12,119 bases of DNA. Origin: Paludibacter sp. Its GTDB lineage: Bacteria; Bacteroidota; Bacteroidia; Bacteroidales; Paludibacteraceae. Below, piece after piece: positions 1 to 7,596 of this stretch. The notes below the pieces were generated by a model. The model was not told where the DNA came from and ran no database searches. It was given only the letters and a program-made list of their open reading frames with translations. The DNA lies in NCBI GenBank assembly GCA_030655595.1, contig JAUSNQ010000141.1, positions 1 through 12,119 of the forward strand. Direction: 5' to 3'. Position 1 is the first letter of the stretch, and the number at the start of each line of letters is the position of its first letter. The position numbers and the translations under genes are program-made.

Positions 1-8
1 AAAATTCG

Positions 9-16
9 TAACTTTG
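9..16 (+). promoter_or_regulatory. Bacteroidota-type promoter -7 box for the DEAD-box helicase
   Basis: The bases TAACTTTG match the TAnnTTTG consensus of the primary sigma factor in Bacteroidota. The box ends 23 bases before the ATG at 40, which predicts a leader of about 15-20 bases. The -33 TTTG element would lie off the left edge, so only half of the promoter can be checked. Confidence 0.5.
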
Positions 17-39
17 CCAACCGTTAAAAAACATCTTTC

Positions 40-1257
40 ATGAAATTTACTGAACTACAGCTTTGCGATGCCGTACTAGAAGGCTTGGAAGCAATGAATT
101 TTAAAGAAGCCACGCCGGTACAAGAGCAAACTATCCCTGTAATTTTAGATCAAAGGGATGTGATTGCGTGTGCACAAACAGGTACTGGTAAGACAGCAGC
201 ATTTATTTTACCGCTATTGCATAATTTGCAATCGAAACCGCATGCCGGCGATAAAATCAATGCCATCATCATGGCTCCTACACGGGAACTGGCTCAGCAA
301 ATCGACCAGCAAATGGAGGGATTTTCGTATTTCACACCATTTTCATCGGTTGCTGTTTATGGGGGCAATGATTCAAAAGCATGGGATACACAAAGAAAAG
401 GATTGCAACAAGGGGCTGATGTTGTCATTGCAACACCCGGAAGACTGCTTTCTCACATCAACTTATACGACATCGACTTTTCGCATGTGAAATACTTCAT
501 TCTGGATGAAGCCGACCGCATGCTCGACATGGGATTTTATGATGACATCATGATCGTTGTAAAACGCCTGCCAAAAGACAGACAAACCATCATGTTTTCG
601 GCGACCATGCCACCCAAAATTCGCACATTAGCAAAAACCATCCTGAGAGATCCTGTTGAAGTTAAAATTGCAATTTCAAAACCACCTGAAAGTATTGAGC
701 AGACGGTCTATATTTGTCACGAAGCCCAAAAACAAGGAATTATACGCAATCTATTCGCAGGTAAGGAAGTCCACAAAGTACTGATTTTCTCGGGCTCTAA
801 ACTCAAAGTAAAAGAGTTATTTAAAACCTTTCACCGGATGGGATTATCAGTCGGCGAAATGCACTCTGATTTGGAACAAGCTCAACGCGACCACATCATG
901 CATGAGTTTAAGAATAACCGAGTGAACATCCTGGTTGCCACAGATATCGTTTCGAGGGGAATTGATATTGATGACATTACCATGGTTATCAATTACGATG
1001 TACCTCATGATGCAGAAGATTATGTACACCGCATAGGCAGGACAGCCAGAGCCAGCGCCAAAGGAAAATCCATCACTTTTGTGTCGGAAATGGAACAATA
1101 TAAATTCAAGAAGATTGAAGATTTTTTAGGCAAAGTAATAAACCGACTTGAAGTTCCAAAAGAACTTGGAGAGGTGCCTGCCTATAATCCGGAGTTACAC
1201 CGACACGATAAAAAATTCATCAAGAGAAAAGGTTCTTTTAAGAGACAAAGAACCTAA
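40..1257 (+). CDS. DEAD-box ATP-dependent RNA helicase, RhlE-like
   Basis: A cytoplasmic RNA helicase of 405 residues that uses ATP to unwind or remodel short RNA duplexes, probably in ribosome assembly or mRNA turnover. All DEAD-box motifs are visible: Q motif ending TPVQ (25-28), motif I AQTGTGKT (45-52), Ia PTRELAQQ (80-87), Ib TPGR (132-135), II DEAD (156-159), III SAT (187-189), V TDIVSRGID (301-309) and VI HRIGRTAR (330-337). Motif VI has Ala where many RhlE proteins have Gly. The C-terminal tail is short and strongly basic (KKFIKRKGSFKRQR), as in RhlE-type enzymes, with no separate RNA-binding domain such as DbpA has. The ATG at 40 gives the full Q motif and lies just after a -7 box. 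It converges with the DUF4249 gene, 41 bases apart. The family is certain; the RhlE subgroup is inferred from overall layout. Confidence 0.93.
   Translation: MKFTELQLCDAVLEGLEAMNFKEATPVQEQTIPVILDQRDVIACAQTGTGKTAAFILPLLHNLQSKPHAGDKINAIIMAPTRELAQQIDQQMEGFSYFTPFSSVAVYGGNDSKAWDTQRKGLQQGADVVIATPGRLLSHINLYDIDFSHVKYFILDEADRMLDMGFYDDIMIVVKRLPKDRQTIMFSATMPPKIRTLAKTILRDPVEVKIAISKPPESIEQTVYICHEAQKQGIIRNLFAGKEVHKVLIFSGSKLKVKELFKTFHRMGLSVGEMHSDLEQAQRDHIMHEFKNNRVNILVATDIVSRGIDIDDITMVINYDVPHDAEDYVHRIGRTARASAKGKSITFVSEMEQYKFKKIEDFLGKVINRLEVPKELGEVPAYNPELHRHDKKFIKRKGSFKRQRT
1221..1254 (-). terminator. Putative intrinsic terminator of the TonB receptor/DUF4249 unit
   Basis: Bases 1231-1238 (GGTTCTTT) and 1247-1254 (AAAGAACC) form a perfect 8-bp stem with an 8-base loop. 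Read on the minus strand the hairpin is followed directly by TTTTCTCTTG, a U-rich tract. On the plus strand the hairpin has no such tract, so it points to the leftward unit ending at 1299. It lies inside the last codons of the DEAD-box helicase gene. Only three of the eight pairs are GC, so strength is uncertain. Confidence 0.5.
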
Positions 1258-1272
1258 GAGGCTTAGAATTTT
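1254..1272 (+). terminator. Weak hairpin after the helicase stop codon
   Basis: CTAAG (1254-1258) and CTTAG (1262-1266) form a 5-bp stem with a 3-base loop, starting at the helicase stop codon and followed by AATTTT. It is short and AU-rich. It may help end the rightward helicase transcript, but it is a marginal call. Confidence 0.25.
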
Positions 1273-1298
1273 CGTCAATATCTTAAAAGAAGCATTTC

Positions 1299-2138
1299 TC
1301 AAGGAATCACCAAAGTCACACGATGCACCGTATGCGCACTAAAATACCCCAATTTGACTCCTGTTATATTACCCAAAGGGTTTGAAGGTGTAGTCCCTTG
1401 GGGTATATTATTCATATCACTGAAACCAAACAAGTAATTATAAACCGGCTTCGAAATTGATTGCATCTCGATCGTGAGTGAATCGCCTGAAATTAATGTA
1501 CGATTCAAAGACAACAAAAAACTTCTGACTGGTTTACCATTATTGAATTTATCGTCACTTAAATGACTTTTAACTGATTTACCGTTCTTATACTCAATAA
1601 TCCGGTAGTAATTCTCATCCTCCAAAGGGTCTGTAAAATCAACAACGACTTCCATGAGCGGAGAGCTTAACAAATCATCCGGCATCCCTTCAACCGGAAA
1701 AACAAATTTCCTGACCTTGACTGATTCCATGCGGACAGGCTTGGGCATCCTATCTTCCGATTGAAACACTTTACCTGCAGTTTCAATGGTCAGTCGATAT
1801 GTTGTCTCCGGAACCCCTTTGATAACTGATGAACGATAATAACCCGGCTTATATTCAGTCAGTGTTTCAATTAAACCTGAATCATTTTGAAATATCACCA
1901 CCGCACCTGTTACTGCAGGAAATTCGTTAGACGTATTGAAATGAACTGATTTACTTATTTTTACTTCGGCAAAACCCGATTCGGGAACACTTGCTTGAAC
2001 CACTATTTCAGCATCACTTCCATCTAATTCAACAAAAACAACCTCAGTACAAGAACTGACAAAAAAGAGCAGACCAACAAGCAACAATAAATTACCGTTG
2101 AACATTTTAATTCTATATGTGAGAAGATAGATCATCAT
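1299..2138 (-). CDS. DUF4249-type outer-membrane lipoprotein, partner of the TonB receptor
   Basis: A predicted lipoprotein of 279 residues whose biochemical role is unknown. The signal peptide has a basic stretch (YRIK), a long Leu/Phe/Val core and a lipobox VSSC with Cys30 as the lipidated residue. The mature part begins with short beta-strand-like segments, contains a central VVVDFTDP stretch, and ends in an NPLGNITGVKLGYFSA segment, which is typical of DUF4249 proteins. These sit next to TonB-dependent receptors in Bacteroidota, an arrangement like SusC/SusD, though DUF4249 is not a SusD homologue by sequence. The ATG at 2138 overlaps the receptor's stop codon (TAATG), which suggests translational coupling. 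Starts at 2135 or 2105 are also possible; the last would put the lipobox Cys at 19 but leave no positive charge ahead of the core. The ligand cannot be read from the sequence. Confidence 0.8.
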   Translation of the reverse strand: MMIYLLTYRIKMFNGNLLLLVGLLFFVSSCTEVVFVELDGSDAEIVVQASVPESGFAEVKISKSVHFNTSNEFPAVTGAVVIFQNDSGLIETLTEYKPGYYRSSVIKGVPETTYRLTIETAGKVFQSEDRMPKPVRMESVKVRKFVFPVEGMPDDLLSSPLMEVVVDFTDPLEDENYYRIIEYKNGKSVKSHLSDDKFNNGKPVRSFLLSLNRTLISGDSLTIEMQSISKPVYNYLFGFSDMNNIPQGTTPSNPLGNITGVKLGYFSAHTVHRVTLVIP

Positions 2139-4453
2139 TAAAACTTAAAATTATATGTCATCGACGGCATAATTGTAAATAAATAGGTCATCACTGACCT
2201 TGTTTGATCCGGATTATTTGGATCTTGCTCAAAATCAATTGAAAATGCATTTTTTCGTGCATAAACATTATAGATTGAAAAATTCAAACTACTTCTGTAA
2301 TTCTTTCTTTGTTTGAAATTCCAGGTTGTTCCTAAATCCAGCCGATGATAGTCCGGCATGCGATGACTGTTTCTGTTCGTATAATAAAATTTGATTTCTC
2401 CATCTAATTCATATTTTCCACTTGGAAAAGTAACGGCATTACCGGTCTGATACACCCAAACACCCGATAAAGAAAAGGATTTGGATAGGTTGTATATTGC
2501 AACAATTGACAAATCGTGTGTAGCATCCTGACGCGCCGGATACCAATTACCAGCATTGATACCGGGAATACTCAATTCTGTTCGGGATAGCGTATAGCTT
2601 ACCCAACCATTTAAATCTCCGTACTTCTTTCTCATCATCATTTCAAAACCATACGCCCGTCCTTTACCAAAAAGCAACTCTCCCTCGACATGTTGATTTG
2701 CCCTGATATCTGCTCCATTCTTTAAATCTATTTGATTTTGCAACCATTTGTAATAGAGTTCAGTTGAGAACTGATAGATATCATCTTTAAAATTATGGTA
2801 ATATCCCGTTGATAACTGATCACTTATTTCAGGAGCAATATTATTTCCCGACATCAGCCAAATATCCGTAGGTACCGATCCTGTTGAATTTGAAATGGTA
2901 TGGATATTTTGTGTGTTTCGGGTGTATGAAAACTTGACTGATTGTTCTTGATTAATCACGTAAACAGCATTTATACGAGGTTCCGCAAAAAAATAAGATT
3001 TAACTGTTTTGCCAGAAGCAAAACTTGTCGTGTCAACGACCTGTCCATTTGCATAAGTATAAAACTCACCCGGTCCCAACAACTGAAACATACTCAACCG
3101 AATACCATAATTAATATTCCATTTTGAAGCAGGTTTATATTCATTACTCCAATACAGTGCTTGTTCTAATCCAAATCTTTTCTCTAGCTTGAGCGGATGA
3201 AAATGTGCATCCTCATCGGCATTTAATTGACCGGGTAGGACATTATGCCAGATACCATTATAACCAAAAGTATAAGTATGCTTGTTATTCAGATAATACT
3301 GAAATTCATGTTTCAGATTCATACTATTGATTCCTGAAGTGATGCCAAACTTAGTTGGAGCAATAAAAAAATCAACTTTATAATCATAATCACTGTAAAT
3401 GACTGAAGTATTACTGAAAAGCTTTCCGTTCCATATGCGAGCCCAACGTATGGTAGAAGTTTTATTTCCCCAATTAATTGCAAAATGATTGGTAACACCT
3501 AAAACGTCACGTCCCAAATATCCTGATACAAAAATCCTGTTATTATCATCAATGCTGTAATTCATTTTCAGATTCAAATCGTGAAAATAGAGTTGATTAT
3601 TACTTACTTGCTCGTCGGCAAACAATTTAAGAAACAAATCCGCATAAGTTCTGCGACCGGAAATCAGGAATGAACCACGATTTTGAACTATCGGTCCTTC
3701 GACTGCTAATCTTGATGAAATCAACCCAATGCCACCTCCAACACGGAATTCTTTATTGTTTCCTTCATTCATTTTGATATCCATTACCGATGCAAGTCTT
3801 CCCCCATAGTCTGCCGGAGCGGTTCCTTTGTAGAGTGTAAGATCCTTAATCGCATCACTATTAAACGTAGAAAAAAATCCAAGCAAGTGATTAGCATTAT
3901 ACACCGTTGCTTCATCCAAGAGAATCATGTTGTGTGAGTTTTTTCCACCGCGAATATACAAATTACCATCCCCTTCTCCAATTGATTTTACACCGGGAGT
4001 TAACGAAATGGTTTTCAAAATATCCTGTTCACCGAACATTACGGGAATATTTTTGATTTGCCTGATTTTCAAATTCTCGAAACCCGATTTTTCTTGCATA
4101 ATATTGTTATTCTTCCGAAAAGCTGAAACTCGGAATTCACTTAGCGTTTGTGCCTGAGGAATTAATTTAAAATTATGCGATGTATTTCTATTGATTGTAA
4201 CAATATGCTCCAACAATTCATAACCCAGATAACTAACTTTAATCAGGTAGGTACCTTTTGGAAGTGACATGGAATAATAACCGTAATCATTACAAGAGAC
4301 ACCTTTCCCTTGTATTTCGCGAATAGTCAAGTTAGCCCCTGATAAAGTTTCACCACTTTCAAGGTCAGTAATAGTCCCACTAAGCGTATAGCTTGTTTGA
4401 GCCTTGATTATAAAAATGCAAAAAAACAACAACAATATAGCCAATAACCTCAT
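2138..4453 (-). CDS. TonB-dependent outer-membrane receptor with carboxypeptidase-regulatory-like N-terminal domain
   Basis: An outer-membrane active transporter of 771 residues, driven by TonB/ExbB/ExbD. In order: signal peptide 1-19 (MRLL, hydrophobic core, ending KAQ); a carboxypeptidase-regulatory-like beta-sandwich at about 21-100; a TonB-box-like linker TLSEFRVSA (103-111); a plug at about 118-228 with NLYIRGG (164-170) and LYKGTAPADYGGRLASVMDI; and a beta-barrel to the end, closing on the aromatic MTYNFKF. The reading frame extends 14 codons further up to 4495, but I chose the ATG at 4453. It begins a standard signal peptide, and the -7 box at 4484-4491 lies inside the longer version. 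The downstream DUF4249 lipoprotein overlaps by one base. This receptor class is distinct from the longer SusC proteins, and its substrate is unknown. Confidence 0.9.
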   Translation of the reverse strand: MRLLAILLLFFCIFIIKAQTSYTLSGTITDLESGETLSGANLTIREIQGKGVSCNDYGYYSMSLPKGTYLIKVSYLGYELLEHIVTINRNTSHNFKLIPQAQTLSEFRVSAFRKNNNIMQEKSGFENLKIRQIKNIPVMFGEQDILKTISLTPGVKSIGEGDGNLYIRGGKNSHNMILLDEATVYNANHLLGFFSTFNSDAIKDLTLYKGTAPADYGGRLASVMDIKMNEGNNKEFRVGGGIGLISSRLAVEGPIVQNRGSFLISGRRTYADLFLKLFADEQVSNNQLYFHDLNLKMNYSIDDNNRIFVSGYLGRDVLGVTNHFAINWGNKTSTIRWARIWNGKLFSNTSVIYSDYDYKVDFFIAPTKFGITSGINSMNLKHEFQYYLNNKHTYTFGYNGIWHNVLPGQLNADEDAHFHPLKLEKRFGLEQALYWSNEYKPASKWNINYGIRLSMFQLLGPGEFYTYANGQVVDTTSFASGKTVKSYFFAEPRINAVYVINQEQSVKFSYTRNTQNIHTISNSTGSVPTDIWLMSGNNIAPEISDQLSTGYYHNFKDDIYQFSTELYYKWLQNQIDLKNGADIRANQHVEGELLFGKGRAYGFEMMMRKKYGDLNGWVSYTLSRTELSIPGINAGNWYPARQDATHDLSIVAIYNLSKSFSLSGVWVYQTGNAVTFPSGKYELDGEIKFYYTNRNSHRMPDYHRLDLGTTWNFKQRKNYRSSLNFSIYNVYARKNAFSIDFEQDPNNPDQTRSVMTYLFTIMPSMTYNFKF

Positions 4454-4483
4454 TTGTAGATACTCAAACCGATTAAAACTGTG

Positions 4484-4491
4484 CAAATATA
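4484..4491 (-). promoter_or_regulatory. Promoter -7 box of the TonB receptor unit
   Basis: On the minus strand these bases read TATATTTG, an exact match to the Bacteroidota TAnnTTTG box, followed by CAC. It ends 30 bases before the chosen start at 4453, giving a leader of about 25 bases. No good -33 TTG is present at the expected distance, so the promoter may be weak or need an activator. Confidence 0.5.
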
Positions 4492-4537
4492 ACACATTTG
4501 TCGTGATTCGTTATTAAAATAAATATTTAAATCAAAA

Positions 4538-4610
4538 CAAAATAATACAAAAAACGAATACAATTTTCAACAAAAATTCTCATAAATCAAACACTTCAAA
4601 ATAATACAAA
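4538..4610. repeat. Pair of exact 14-base direct repeats between divergent promoters
   Basis: CAAAATAATACAAA occurs at 4538-4551 and again at 4597-4610, with starts 59 bases apart. The first copy is about 47 bases upstream of the receptor's -7 box. The second ends 17 bases before the -33 element of the epimerase promoter. The placement suits a regulator site, but the region is so A-rich that chance repetition is also plausible. Confidence 0.35.
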
Positions 4611-4627
4611 TTAAATTATAATAATCC

Positions 4628-4658
4628 TTTGTTTTCACATAATATTTCAGTAATTTTG
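4628..4658 (+). promoter_or_regulatory. Promoter of the methylmalonyl-CoA epimerase/decarboxylase operon
   Basis: TTTG at 4628-4631 and TAATTTTG at 4651-4658 are separated by 19 bases, matching the Bacteroidota consensus TTTG-N19-21-TAnnTTTG on both elements and on spacing. Transcription should begin near 4663-4666, giving a leader of about 100 bases before the ATG at 4769. No other good promoter is visible before the end of the five-gene operon. Confidence 0.75.
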
Positions 4659-4768
4659 CAGGAAAATTGAAAATAAGGAAATTTTTCTTTAATCACTTTC
4701 TCTTTTTCAAGATAAACACCGATATAACAATCAGTTACAAATTACAAATCATTTAAATATCTTTTCGT

Positions 4769-5179
4769 ATGAAACTTACACACATAGAGCATGTAGGCAT
4801 TGCTGTAAAAAGTTTGGATCTAGCCATTCCATTCTATGAAGAAATTTTGGGATTAAAATGTTATGCCATTGAAGAGGTCGCTGAGCAAAAGGTAAAAACG
4901 GCATTTTTCAAGGTTGGACAAACAAAAATTGAATTGTTAGAATCTACTGATCCAGAAGGTCCTGTTGGAAAATTTATTGAGAAAAAGGGTGAAGGAGTAC
5001 ATCACTTGGCATTTGCAGCTGAAGGATTACAGGAAAGTTTAGACTTTATGGCTGAAAAAGGAGTAATGCTCATCGATAAATCTCCGAGAAATGGTGCAGA
5101 AGGATTGAAAATTGCATTTTTGCATCCCAAATCCACTTTTGGGGTGTTGACGGAATTGTGCGAAAAACCATGTTGTTAA
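4769..5179 (+). CDS. mce: Methylmalonyl-CoA epimerase
   Basis: A cytoplasmic enzyme of 136 residues that interconverts (R)- and (S)-methylmalonyl-CoA, linking the mutase product to the decarboxylase. It is a vicinal-oxygen-chelate fold protein made of two beta-alpha-beta-beta-beta repeats. The first starts at IEHVGIAV and the second at GVHHLAF. Likely metal ligands are His8, Glu55 in the KIELLE strand, His78 or His79, and Glu129 in the LTELCE strand; assignment of the second and third is by family analogy. The length is normal for the family, and the segments KFIEKKGEG and AFLHPKSTFGVL are also characteristic. The protein ends in a Cys-rich CEKPCC, which lies after the fold. First gene of the operon, 37 bases before mmdA. 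Confidence 0.95.
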   Translation: MKLTHIEHVGIAVKSLDLAIPFYEEILGLKCYAIEEVAEQKVKTAFFKVGQTKIELLESTDPEGPVGKFIEKKGEGVHHLAFAAEGLQESLDFMAEKGVMLIDKSPRNGAEGLKIAFLHPKSTFGVLTELCEKPCC

Positions 5180-5216
5180 GTAGTTGCAGGTTATAAAAAG
5201 ATCATATACAAAAATT

Positions 5217-6776
5217 ATGGAAAGTAAACAAAAAGTAAAAAACCTCATCGATTTACGTGTGCAAGCGAAATTAGGTGGTGGCGAAAAACGCATTGCCTCA
5301 CAGCATGCAAAAGGTAAATTTACTGCACGCGAACGGATTGACATGTTGTTGGATGAAGGTAGTTTTGAGGAATTGGACATGTTTGTAACACACCGTTGTT
5401 ATAATTTCGGATTAGAAAAAGAAAAATATCTGGGTGACGGCGTGGTTACCGGTCATGGTACCATCGACGGCCGCACAGTATATGTTTTCGCACAGGATTT
5501 CACTGTTTTCGGAGGATCACTCTCTGAAACCATGTCCTTGAAAATATGTAAAGTCATGGATATGGCGATGAAAATGGGATGTCCTGTAATCGGAATCAAT
5601 GACTCGGGTGGTGCACGCATCCAGGAAGGCGTTACCTCTTTGGCCGCTTATGCAGAAATATTCGAACGCAACATCCTGGCTTCCGGTGTTATCCCACAAA
5701 TTTCAGCGATTTTTGGCCCTTGTGCCGGTGGAGCGGTTTACTCCCCTGCCCTCACTGATTTTGTGATGATGACTGAAGAGAATTCTTACATGTTCGTTAC
5801 CGGTCCGAAGGTCGTTAAATCTGTTACAGGAGAAGATATTTCAACCGAAGATTTAGGTGGTGCCGATGTGCATGCTGGCAAATCCGGCGTTTCGCACTTC
5901 AAAGTAGAAAATGAAGAAGAAGGGTTGTTGTTGATCCGAAAACTTTTATCGTATTTACCGCAAAACAATCTAGAAGAAGCCCCAATCTTCGATACGAACG
6001 ATCCAATCGATCGTTTAGAAGATGCTTTGAACGAAATTGTACCTGACAATCCGAACTTACCCTATGATATGAAGAATATTATTCATACCATTACCGACAA
6101 TGGTGAGTTTTTAGAAGTTCACCGCAATTATGCACGCAATATCATTGTTGGATTTGCAAGATTCAATGGTGCATCAACGGGTATCGTGGCAAATCAACCC
6201 AACTTTTTAGCAGGCGTACTCGATTGCGATGCATCTCGCAAAGCAGCTCGCTTTGTTCGTTTATGCGATGCATTCAATATTCCTATTTTGACTTTAGTAG
6301 ATGTTCCGGGATTTTTACCGGGTTCTGGACAGGAATATGCAGGAATCATCATCCATGGAGCAAAATTATTGTTTGCCTATGGTGAAGCTACCGTTCCAAA
6401 AGTTACTGTAACGCTGAGAAAATCTTATGGTGGAGCCCATGATGTTATGAGTTGCAAACAATTGAGAGGCGATTTCAATTATGCATGGCCTACTGCAGAA
6501 ATTGCTGTAATGGGCGCTTCAGGTGCTATTGAGGTCATTGAGGGACGTACGATTAGTTCTATGAATGACCCTGAAGCTAAAGCCCAATACATGGCTGAAA
6601 AGGTGGCAGATTACAACGAGAAGTTCGCCAATCCATACCAGGCAGCTTCTTATGGTTATATCGATGATGTGATTGAACCCAGAAATACACGCTTCAGAAT
6701 CATCCGGGCATTTCAGACTTTGCAGACCAAAAAGGTGACCAATCCATTGAAAAAACACTGCAATATTCCACTATAA
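5217..6776 (+). CDS. mmdA: Methylmalonyl-CoA decarboxylase alpha subunit (carboxyltransferase; PCC-beta-like)
   Basis: The carboxyltransferase of 519 residues moves the carboxyl group of (S)-methylmalonyl-CoA onto the biotin of the carrier subunit, releasing propionyl-CoA. It has two crotonase-like halves. The first carries the oxyanion-hole segments [10 protein letters not shown] (129-138) and GPCAGGAVY (167-175); the second carries SYGGAHDVM (403-411) and the downstream MGASGAIEV stretch. The same family includes propionyl-CoA carboxylase beta. The decarboxylase reading rests on the neighbours: an OadG-type anchor, a biotin carrier and a Na+-pumping beta subunit follow, with no biotin carboxylase gene. 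The ATG at 5217 is chosen because [14 protein letters not shown] is the usual N-terminus; the frame runs 11 codons further up to a TTG at 5184 with no family-like sequence. Confidence 0.93.
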   Translation: MESKQKVKNLIDLRVQAKLGGGEKRIASQHAKGKFTARERIDMLLDEGSFEELDMFVTHRCYNFGLEKEKYLGDGVVTGHGTIDGRTVYVFAQDFTVFGGSLSETMSLKICKVMDMAMKMGCPVIGINDSGGARIQEGVTSLAAYAEIFERNILASGVIPQISAIFGPCAGGAVYSPALTDFVMMTEENSYMFVTGPKVVKSVTGEDISTEDLGGADVHAGKSGVSHFKVENEEEGLLLIRKLLSYLPQNNLEEAPIFDTNDPIDRLEDALNEIVPDNPNLPYDMKNIIHTITDNGEFLEVHRNYARNIIVGFARFNGASTGIVANQPNFLAGVLDCDASRKAARFVRLCDAFNIPILTLVDVPGFLPGSGQEYAGIIIHGAKLLFAYGEATVPKVTVTLRKSYGGAHDVMSCKQLRGDFNYAWPTAEIAVMGASGAIEVIEGRTISSMNDPEAKAQYMAEKVADYNEKFANPYQAASYGYIDDVIEPRNTRFRIIRAFQTLQTKKVTNPLKKHCNIPL

Positions 6777-6789
6777 ATAATTATACAGC

Positions 6790-7140
6790 ATGAATATATT
6801 GGCTATCAATCAGTTTGATGATATTTTATTAGAATCTGCTTTTGGCATCCTGGTGGTTTTTGCTGCCCTGACCTTATTGGTTATTGCATTTTTAATTACC
6901 GGAAAAATAAGCAAACAATCCATCAAACTGAGAAAGAAAAAGTCCGCTCAACAAGCGGTCATAGAAGAACACGAGAAAGATCTTACCGGTGAAGAAATTG
7001 CAGCTATTTCGATGGCGTTGCATCTTTTTATAAGTGAGGTACACGATGATGAAAGTAACGTTATTACGATCAAACGCATCGAAAGGCGTTATTCTCCATG
7101 GAGTTCAAAAATATATGGTATGACAAATTTAATTCGATAA
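6790..7140 (+). CDS. OadG-family membrane anchor subunit (gamma/delta) of the decarboxylase
   Basis: A small membrane protein of 116 residues that should tie the soluble carboxyltransferase and carrier subunits to the integral-membrane beta subunit, as MmdD does in Veillonella and OadG in Klebsiella. One transmembrane helix spans about 17-38. It is followed by a basic stretch (KLRKKK) and a cytoplasmic tail with GEEIAAISMALHLF and the terminal YSPWSSKIYGM, both features of Bacteroidota OadG-like proteins. The gene sits 13 bases after mmdA and ends 2 bases before the biotin-carrier gene, so co-translation as one complex is likely. Similarity in this family is low outside the helix, so the assignment leans on context and on the C-terminal motif. 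Confidence 0.85.
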   Translation: MNILAINQFDDILLESAFGILVVFAALTLLVIAFLITGKISKQSIKLRKKKSAQQAVIEEHEKDLTGEEIAAISMALHLFISEVHDDESNVITIKRIERRYSPWSSKIYGMTNLIR

Positions 7141-7142
7141 AA

Positions 7143-7592
7143 ATGAAAAAATTCAGTTTTACAATAAACGGAAGTGACTTTGCGGTCAGAGTAAAAAGTG
7201 TTGAAGGTGAGCTTGCTAACATAGAAGTGAATGGTACTCCTTATACGGTTCAGATGCATCAGGAAATTAAAACGACCAAAACTCCCGTTGTATTGGTTCG
7301 TAAAGAAGTACAAACCAAACAAGGAGATGATAGGGCTAAGGAAAACCTGAAACCGATTTCAGAAAGCAAACGTCCAAGCTCCAGAACAATCAAATCCCCA
7401 CTTCCCGGAAACATACTCAAAGTAAATGTGGCTGCCGGTGACGAATTTAAAGATGGTGATACCTTGATGGTGATGGAATCCATGAAGATGGAAAACAATA
7501 TTCTGGCTGAAAAAAGCGGAAAAATAATCAAAGTATGTGCACCTGTGGGCAAAGCAGTTTTACAGGATGAGGTTTTATTTGAAATCGAATAG
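7143..7592 (+). CDS. mmdC: Biotin carboxyl carrier subunit of the decarboxylase
   Basis: A 149-residue biotin carrier that takes CO2 from the carboxyltransferase and delivers it to the membrane subunit. Residues 1-40 form a conserved N-terminal segment (MKKFSFTINGSDF to VNGTPYTV). Residues 41-82 are a charged, probably flexible linker, with less Pro/Ala than in other carriers. Residues 83-149 are the biotinyl domain, with the motif MESMKMEN (111-118) and Lys115 as the biotinylated residue, 34 residues from the C-terminus as usual. The frame is open up to an ATG at 7098 that overlaps the anchor gene, but the ATG at 7143 directly begins the conserved N-terminal segment. It lies 4 bases before mmdB. 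Confidence 0.93.
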   Translation: MKKFSFTINGSDFAVRVKSVEGELANIEVNGTPYTVQMHQEIKTTKTPVVLVRKEVQTKQGDDRAKENLKPISESKRPSSRTIKSPLPGNILKVNVAAGDEFKDGDTLMVMESMKMENNILAEKSGKIIKVCAPVGKAVLQDEVLFEIE

Positions 7593-7596
7593 ACTT

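Larger units (their letters stand above)
4454..4768. other. Divergent AT-rich intergenic promoter region
   Basis: These 315 bases separate the leftward TonB receptor unit from the rightward methylmalonyl-CoA operon. They hold a promoter for each direction, an exact 14-base direct repeat between them, and a leader of about 100 bases before the epimerase gene that includes a tandem TTACAAA pair at 4735-4748. I see no open reading frame of note, no RNA gene and no recognisable riboswitch fold. The rest is simple A/T-rich sequence. Confidence 0.75.

Noticed and set aside
164..490. A 108-codon plus-strand frame inside the DEAD-box helicase
   Set aside because: It is out of frame with a gene whose motifs are complete, and the translation is low-quality and unlike any family.
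4735..4748. Tandem TTACAAA pair in the epimerase leader
   Set aside because: Two 7-base units in very A/T-rich DNA are likely by chance, and no further copies are nearby.
4663..4768. Cobalamin riboswitch in the epimerase leader
   Set aside because: The idea is attractive because the mutase needs B12, but the leader is only about 100 bases of A/T-rich sequence with no stable stems or B12-box-like motif.
5184..5216. TTG start 11 codons upstream of mmdA
   Set aside because: The added residues do not resemble the family, and the ATG at 5217 begins the standard N-terminus.
5039..5380. A 113-codon minus-strand frame across the epimerase/mmdA junction
   Set aside because: It crosses two conserved genes on the other strand and has no promoter or family-like sequence.
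7537..7596. Upstream ATG for mmdB overlapping the biotin-carrier gene
   Set aside because: It would overlap the conserved biotinyl domain codons by 56 bases and adds a polar stretch ahead of a good N-terminal hydrophobic segment. The start at 7597 fits the 4-base operon spacing.
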